This document shows positions 59,822 to 64,000 of a stretch of 64,000 nucleotides of DNA, piece after piece (within the stretch, counting starts at the first letter, position 1; each line of letters starts with the position of its first letter). Under the pieces are notes generated by a model. The model did not search any database. It had not been told where the DNA came from and saw only the letters and a program-made list of their open reading frames with translations. Source of the stretch: Rhodospirillum centenum SW (GTDB lineage Bacteria > Pseudomonadota > Alphaproteobacteria > Azospirillales > Azospirillaceae); contig NC_011420.2 of the NCBI RefSeq assembly GCF_000016185.1, forward strand, positions 2,767,001 through 2,831,000. Direction: 5' to 3'. A program made the translations under genes and the position numbers.

Positions 59822-62353
59822 ATGAAATATTTCCGATGGCTGGTCCCCGCAACGATCGCCGTTCCGTTGCTGATGCTGGGCGCGATCATCTCCCTCAACC
59901 GTGTCGAGGTGCGCCGCGAGGCGGAGGCCGGCCTGCTGCGGGATACGGACGTGCTGTACGAGCACGCGTTGAAGGTCTTCGAGACACAGGAGCTGCTGGT
60001 CGCGGAGATGGCCCGCCGGGCCGAGACCCGCCGGGCCCGGGACATGGGCTGGGACCGGATCGCCCAGGAACAGGACCTGCACGGCTGGATGGCGGGAATG
60101 GTCGCCCGCTACGCCCAGCTCGATTCCCTGGCCCTGGTCGATGGCGACGGGCAGGTGCGGCTGTCCAGCCGCATGTTCCCGACGGCCGGCGTGGACATCG
60201 CGGACCGCAGCTACTTCCAGAAGCTCCGGCAGGGCGGCTCGCTGGCGGTCAGCGAGACCCTGCCCAGCCGCATGACGGGCCGGCCCCACTTCAACCTCGC
60301 CCGCCGGCTGGAGCGGCCCGACGGGAGCTTCGACGGGCTGGCCCTGGCGTCGATCCGGCCGGACTATTTCCTGGAGTTCTGGCGCTCTGCCGTGAGCCTT
60401 CCCGGCACCGCGGTCGCGCTGGTCCGGCTGGACGGGGCGGTGCTGGCGCGCTGGCCGGCGCTGCCCCGGGACGGGACGGACCGCCATGCCGACGACTCCC
60501 CCCTGGTGCGGCAGATCAACGACACTTCGCAGGGGCTGATCCCGCGCGCCGTGACGCCGGACGGGATCACGCGGCTGGTCGCCTTCCGGCGGCTGGGGCG
60601 CTATCCGCTGGCCGTGCTGGCCGGGCGGACACCGTGGGAGATCTATGCACCCTGGCGGCGTGATGCGCTGGTGACCCTCCTGGTCGGGCTGGCGGCGATG
60701 CTGCTGCTGCTGCCGCTGGCCCTGCTGGCCCGGCGCTCGGCCCGGCGGGAGCAGGGGGCGGTCGCGTCGCTGCGCCACGAGGCGGCGCGGCGGGCCTCGA
60801 CCGAGCAGGCTCTGCGCCAGAGCGAGGCCCGCTACCGCGGCTATTTCGCCAACACCGGCGACCTTCAGTTCGTGCTGGCCGTGCGCCCGGACGGCGGCTT
60901 CGGGATCGAGGATGTGAACCCCGCCTTCGAGGCCGCCGCCGGGCCGGGACTTGCGGCCTTGCGCGGGCGCGGCCCGGACATGCCGGAACCGGACATGCTG
61001 GAACCGGACACGCTGGAACCGGCCGGGCCGGGTCCCCTCCGGCGCGACTGGTGCCGGCGCTGCGTCGAGACCGGCGAGCGGCAGGTCTATCAGGAGAGCA
61101 GCGCCGGGGCGGAGGGAAAGCGCGACTACGAGGTCCTGCTGGTGCCGCTGCGCGACGATGCGGGCGCCATCACCCGCATCCTGGGCTCTGCCCGCGACGT
61201 GACCGAGCGGCGGCAGGCGCAGGAACGCCTGTTCCAGGCCCAGAAGCTGGAGACGGTGGGGCAGCTCACCGGCGGCGTGGCGCACGATTTCAACAATCTG
61301 CTGACGGCCATCGTCAACAATCTGGAACTGGCCCGGCGCGACCCCGCCGGCGCAGCGGAACGGCTGGAGGGGGCGCTGAAGGCGGCGCGGGCCGGAACCG
61401 AACTGGTCCGCCGGCTGCTGGCCTTCGCCCGCATGCAGCCGCTGGAACCACAGCCGACCGACCCTGGCCGGCTGCTGCACGACATCCTGCCGCTGCTGCG
61501 GCGCGCCGTGGGAGAGCGGGTGGAGGTCAGCGTGACGGCCGGCCGTCGCCTGCCGCCCGTCCTGGTGGACCCGGTGCAGTTGGAGAACGCGCTGCTGAAC
61601 CTGGCCGTGAACGCCCGCGACGCCATGCCCGGGGGCGGCAGGCTGGAAATCCGCGCCGGGGTGGAACTGGCGGAGGACGGCACGCCCCAGGTGGTTCTGA
61701 CGGTGGCCGACACCGGCACCGGCATGACGCCGGAGGTGGCGCAGCGGATGTTCGAACCCTTCTTCACCACCAAGCCGCCGGGCAAGGGCACGGGGCTGGG
61801 GCTGGCCAGCCTTTACGGCTTCGTGCGCCAGTCGGGCGGACAGGTCCGGGTGGAGACGGCGCCGGGCCGCGGCACCGTGTTCCACCTGTCGTTCCCGGCG
61901 CGTCCCGGCCTGTCCGTGCCATCGCAGCCGGCCGAGCCGTCGCCCCCCGCCATGACGGGGGTACAGGGCGCGCGCGTTCTGCTGGTGGAGGACGAGGCGC
62001 TGGTGCGGCTTTCCACCGTGGCGCTGCTGCGCGACCTGGGCTACCGGGTGGAGGACTGCGCCTCGGCCGAAGCGGCGCTGGAACGGCTGGCCGGCAGCCC
62101 GGACGGAAACGGGGAGTTCGACCTGCTGCTCACGGACATCGGACTGCCCGGCATGGACGGGCGGACGCTGGCGTCACGGGCGGCGGAGCTGCGGCCCGGC
62201 ATGGCCGTGGTGCTGATGACCGGCTATGACCGGACGGGCAGCGATGGCGGCGGGCGCTGGGCCCATCTGGACAAACCCTTCGCACCACAACATCTGGCGG
62301 AAACCGTGGCCCGGGCGCTGGGGGGAGAGCGGCCGCTGGCGCAGGCGGTATGA
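59822..62353 (+). CDS. Hybrid sensor histidine kinase with periplasmic sensor and receiver
   Basis: 843 residues. TM1 ([19 protein letters not shown]), a periplasmic dCACHE-like sensor (about residues 30-280, [19 protein letters not shown]-type strand, [12 protein letters not shown]), and TM2 ([20 protein letters not shown]) precede a PAS domain. The HisKA box is [17 protein letters not shown] (His488), the ATPase region includes [15 protein letters not shown] and [13 protein letters not shown] receiver follows with Asp772 ([16 protein letters not shown]). A short repeat [13 protein letters not shown] sits within the PAS. No output regulator is adjacent. Confidence 0.93.
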   Translation: MKYFRWLVPATIAVPLLMLGAIISLNRVEVRREAEAGLLRDTDVLYEHALKVFETQELLVAEMARRAETRRARDMGWDRIAQEQDLHGWMAGMVARYAQLDSLALVDGDGQVRLSSRMFPTAGVDIADRSYFQKLRQGGSLAVSETLPSRMTGRPHFNLARRLERPDGSFDGLALASIRPDYFLEFWRSAVSLPGTAVALVRLDGAVLARWPALPRDGTDRHADDSPLVRQINDTSQGLIPRAVTPDGITRLVAFRRLGRYPLAVLAGRTPWEIYAPWRRDALVTLLVGLAAMLLLLPLALLARRSARREQGAVASLRHEAARRASTEQALRQSEARYRGYFANTGDLQFVLAVRPDGGFGIEDVNPAFEAAAGPGLAALRGRGPDMPEPDMLEPDTLEPAGPGPLRRDWCRRCVETGERQVYQESSAGAEGKRDYEVLLVPLRDDAGAITRILGSARDVTERRQAQERLFQAQKLETVGQLTGGVAHDFNNLLTAIVNNLELARRDPAGAAERLEGALKAARAGTELVRRLLAFARMQPLEPQPTDPGRLLHDILPLLRRAVGERVEVSVTAGRRLPPVLVDPVQLENALLNLAVNARDAMPGGGRLEIRAGVELAEDGTPQVVLTVADTGTGMTPEVAQRMFEPFFTTKPPGKGTGLGLASLYGFVRQSGGQVRVETAPGRGTVFHLSFPARPGLSVPSQPAEPSPPAMTGVQGARVLLVEDEALVRLSTVALLRDLGYRVEDCASAEAALERLAGSPDGNGEFDLLLTDIGLPGMDGRTLASRAAELRPGMAVVLMTGYDRTGSDGGGRWAHLDKPFAPQHLAETVARALGGERPLAQAV

Positions 62354-62431
62354 CACCGGCGGGATCTGATCCGGCGTGAAGGGGCATGGGAGCGCCTGGC
62401 AGGGGCGCCAGGAAGGGGCGCCCGGCAGACA

Positions 62432-62459
62432 CGGAACGGGGCCGTTCGGCCCCGTTCCG
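62432..62459. terminator. Bidirectional terminator hairpin
   Basis: Perfect 12-bp stem CGGAACGGGGCC / GGCCCCGTTCCG, GTTC loop, between the convergent hybrid kinase gene and the small acidic gene. Confidence 0.75.
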
Positions 62460-62478
62460 CCGACGGGTCCGGGAAACC

Positions 62479-62718
62479 CTATTCCTCGTCGTCCTCGCCG
62501 TCCTGCTCGATCTGGTTGGCGAGATCGCGCAGCATGTCGACGACATCCTCATGGCTGGTCTCGTCGACCGCCTGATTGACGGCCACCTCGATCATGGCCA
62601 CCGCGACGTAGGCCGAGAGGGAGCCGCCCTCCTTCATGGCCGCTTCCAGGTGCCTCTCGGCGATGTCCAGCGCCTTGTCGAACAGCTGTTCTGCGGCAGA
62701 ATTGTTGGTGTCAGTCAT
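62479..62718 (-). CDS. Small acidic hypothetical protein
   Basis: 79 residues starting MTDTNNSAAEQLFDKALDIA after GGAAAGGGTCCTTCCC, a good ribosome-binding site. Amphipathic helices and a strongly acidic end (QIEQDGEDDEE). It is unrecognised. Codon use fits the genome. Possibly a regulatory or adaptor peptide. Confidence 0.7.
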   Translation of the reverse strand: MTDTNNSAAEQLFDKALDIAERHLEAAMKEGGSLSAYVAVAMIEVAVNQAVDETSHEDVVDMLRDLANQIEQDGEDDEE

Positions 62719-62850
62719 GGGAAGGACCCTTTCCCGTCTTGGGGGTAGCTCGACGCGCCCCTCATATCACCGATTTCCCTGCGCCGCTTGCCAAATCGAC
62801 GGGCAGCACCTATGCCGTTCCCGTCAACCCGATGTCTGTCCGGAGGTTCC

Positions 62851-63309
62851 TTGGAGTCCCGTTCCCGCGGCGATGCCCCGCCCGTCCCGGCCCCCGATCT
62901 GGCCGCGTCCGGCGCCTACCGGATCTGGGTGCGGGAGCATGTCCGCTTCGCCGATCTGGACCCGCTGGGCCATGCCAACAACAACTCGATCGGCGTCTAT
63001 TTCGAGAGCGGCCGGCTGGGCCTGCACGACGCCGCCGGGCTGCCGGTCCTGATGCGCGGCACCGCCGTCGTGCTGGCCCGGCTGGCGATCGACTTCCGGG
63101 CGGAGATCCATTTCCCGAACGAGCTGCGCATCGGCGTCGGCGTGCTGCGGGTCGGCCGCACGAGCTGGACGACGGGCGCGGGCCTGTTCGTGGACGGGCG
63201 CTGCTGCGCCACCAGCGAGGCCGTGACCGTGCTGATCGACCGCGAGACGCGGCGTCCGATCCCGCTGCCGGCGGACATGCGCGACGCGCTGTCGGAGTTC
63301 CTGCTGTGA
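62851..63309 (+). CDS. Acyl-CoA thioesterase (4HBT hotdog family)
   Basis: 152 residues from a TTG behind CGGAGG; an ATG at 62812 would add 13 residues and lacks a ribosome-binding site. The pattern HVRFADLDPLGHANNNSIGV, then YFESGRLGLH, is the 4HBT active site (Asp in ADLDPLGHANN). Strands ARLAIDFRAEIHFPNELRIG and SEAVTVLIDRETRRPIPLP complete the hotdog. It hydrolyses an acyl-CoA. Its stop overlaps the start of the next gene by 3 bases. Confidence 0.88.
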   Translation: MESRSRGDAPPVPAPDLAASGAYRIWVREHVRFADLDPLGHANNNSIGVYFESGRLGLHDAAGLPVLMRGTAVVLARLAIDFRAEIHFPNELRIGVGVLRVGRTSWTTGAGLFVDGRCCATSEAVTVLIDRETRRPIPLPADMRDALSEFLL

Positions 63310-64000
63310 GCCCGCGCCGTCCCCCCGGGCGCGGCCGCCCCGGGAACAGGCCGGAACGCCGGTCGGAGTCCCGCCCCGAACCGCCCGTCCGCGGCCCCGT
63401 CGAGATCGTGGTCGAGCGCGTCGGCGCCCGCGGCGACGGTCTGGCCGAGTGGCAGGGCCACCGGCTCTACGTGCCGCAGGCGCTGGCCGGCGACCGCATG
63501 ATGGTGACCTTCGGGGAGCCGCGGGCGGACGGCTGGGAGGCCGTGCCCGTGACCCTGCTGGCGGAAGCGCCCGGCCGGGCCGACCCGCCCTGCCCGCACG
63601 CCGGCCTGTGCGGCGGCTGCGCGCTCCAGCACATGGACGACGCGACCTACGCCGCCTGGAAGACGGACCTGCTGGCCTCGGCGCTGGAGCGGGCCGGGCT
63701 GGCGGGGCCGGAGGTGCGGCTGAACCCGCTGGTGCGAACGCCCCCCGGAAGCCGGCGCCGCGCCGTGCTGACGGCCGTGCGGCGGGGCCGCCGGCTCTGG
63801 CTGGGCTTCAACGAGCGCGCCTCGCACCGGCTGGTGGATGTGGAGACCTGCCCCGTGCTGGCGCCGGCCCTGGCGGCACTGCTGGCGCCGCTGCGCGCGG
63901 TGCTGGCGGACATCCTGTCCGACGGGCAGCAGATCGATGTCGCCCTGACCCTGCTGGACGACGGTCCCGACCTGGTGCTGGAGGGGCTGCCGGAGCCGGA
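63306..64000 (+). CDS. TrmA/RumA-family RNA (uracil-5-) methyltransferase, partial
   Basis: The first about 231 residues are visible; the gene runs off the window. A basic tail precedes a TRAM domain (PVEIVVERVGARGDGLAEWQ). The iron-sulfur cluster motif is CPHAGLCGGCALQHM with the fourth Cys in VETCPVLAPALA. The rest of the methyltransferase lies beyond the edge. The GTG at 63306 overlaps the previous stop (GTGA). RlmD, RlmC or a tRNA enzyme cannot be told apart from this half. Confidence 0.9.
   Translation, partial: MSPRRPPGRGRPGNRPERRSESRPEPPVRGPVEIVVERVGARGDGLAEWQGHRLYVPQALAGDRMMVTFGEPRADGWEAVPVTLLAEAPGRADPPCPHAGLCGGCALQHMDDATYAAWKTDLLASALERAGLAGPEVRLNPLVRTPPGSRRRAVLTAVRRGRRLWLGFNERASHRLVDVETCPVLAPALAALLAPLRAVLADILSDGQQIDVALTLLDDGPDLVLEGLPEP

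Overview
The window reads as chromosome from a high-GC alphaproteobacterium, most likely of the Rhodospirillales (Azospirillum / Rhodospirillum centenum-like). The pointers are strong G/C third-position bias, a 180-kDa-type NAD-glutamate dehydrogenase, a DivL-type kinase next to ahcY, CtrA-box-like sites, and alphaproteobacterial families such as DUF1289. The genus is an inference from gene content; no rRNA is present.

Layout. 1-7.5 kb: flavin reductase (cut by the window edge), enoyl-CoA hydratase, DUF2087 protein, motA without motB, an acyl-CoA ligase, a chemoreceptor and endonuclease V. 7.5-21.7 kb: penicillin-binding protein 1A, an Old Yellow Enzyme with a TetR-type operator, the giant glutamate dehydrogenase, heme A synthase, a LamB-like porin and a sodium/solute symporter with an unusual C-terminal domain. 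21.9-25.2 kb: a polar amino-acid ABC importer with two binding proteins and two permeases but no ATPase. 26.4-31.3 kb: ahcY behind an 18-bp palindrome, then a DivL-like kinase with tyrosine in place of the phospho-accepting histidine, then a lipoprotein. 31.5-40.6 kb: small stress-type ORFs, a histidine kinase behind a perfect TTAA-N7-TTAAC box, prmB, a tandem pair of unrecognised paralogues with a His/Cys arrangement like clan CD cysteine peptidases, mtnA, and a helix-turn-helix protein.

40.7-49.2 kb is the most notable region: a class II microcin/bacteriocin-like cluster on the minus strand. It has a peptidase-C39 ABC exporter at one end and a CvaA/HlyD-type membrane-fusion protein at the other. 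Between them lie four short genes with double-glycine leaders, a 34-residue leaderless peptide, and small membrane proteins placed like immunity genes. The small genes are A/T-rich, unlike the rest of the window. An IS630-family element and an IS5-family remnant split the cluster, and two 92-bp elements (83 % identical, ungapped) lie upstream of its two halves.

49.4-64 kb: tRNA-Asp and tRNA-Arg behind a recognisable promoter, gpt, a P1-family peptidase, an RNA methyltransferase, a Rhizobium-etli-type asparaginase with a His-rich N-terminus, a quinone oxidoreductase, amtB with a sigma-54-like promoter, glgC-glgA, a hybrid histidine kinase, a small acidic protein, a thioesterase, and the start of a TrmA/RumA-family RNA methyltransferase cut by the window edge.

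How genes work together. The DivL homologue and three CtrA-box-like sites (before the chemoreceptor, the 702-residue kinase and the HTH protein) suggest that part of the CckA-DivL-CtrA circuit acts here. ahcY and mtnA both serve sulfur/methyl recycling. amtB and glutamate dehydrogenase both handle ammonium nitrogen. The exporter, fusion protein, precursors and candidate immunity genes form one peptide-secretion unit, with an outer-membrane TolC presumably encoded elsewhere.
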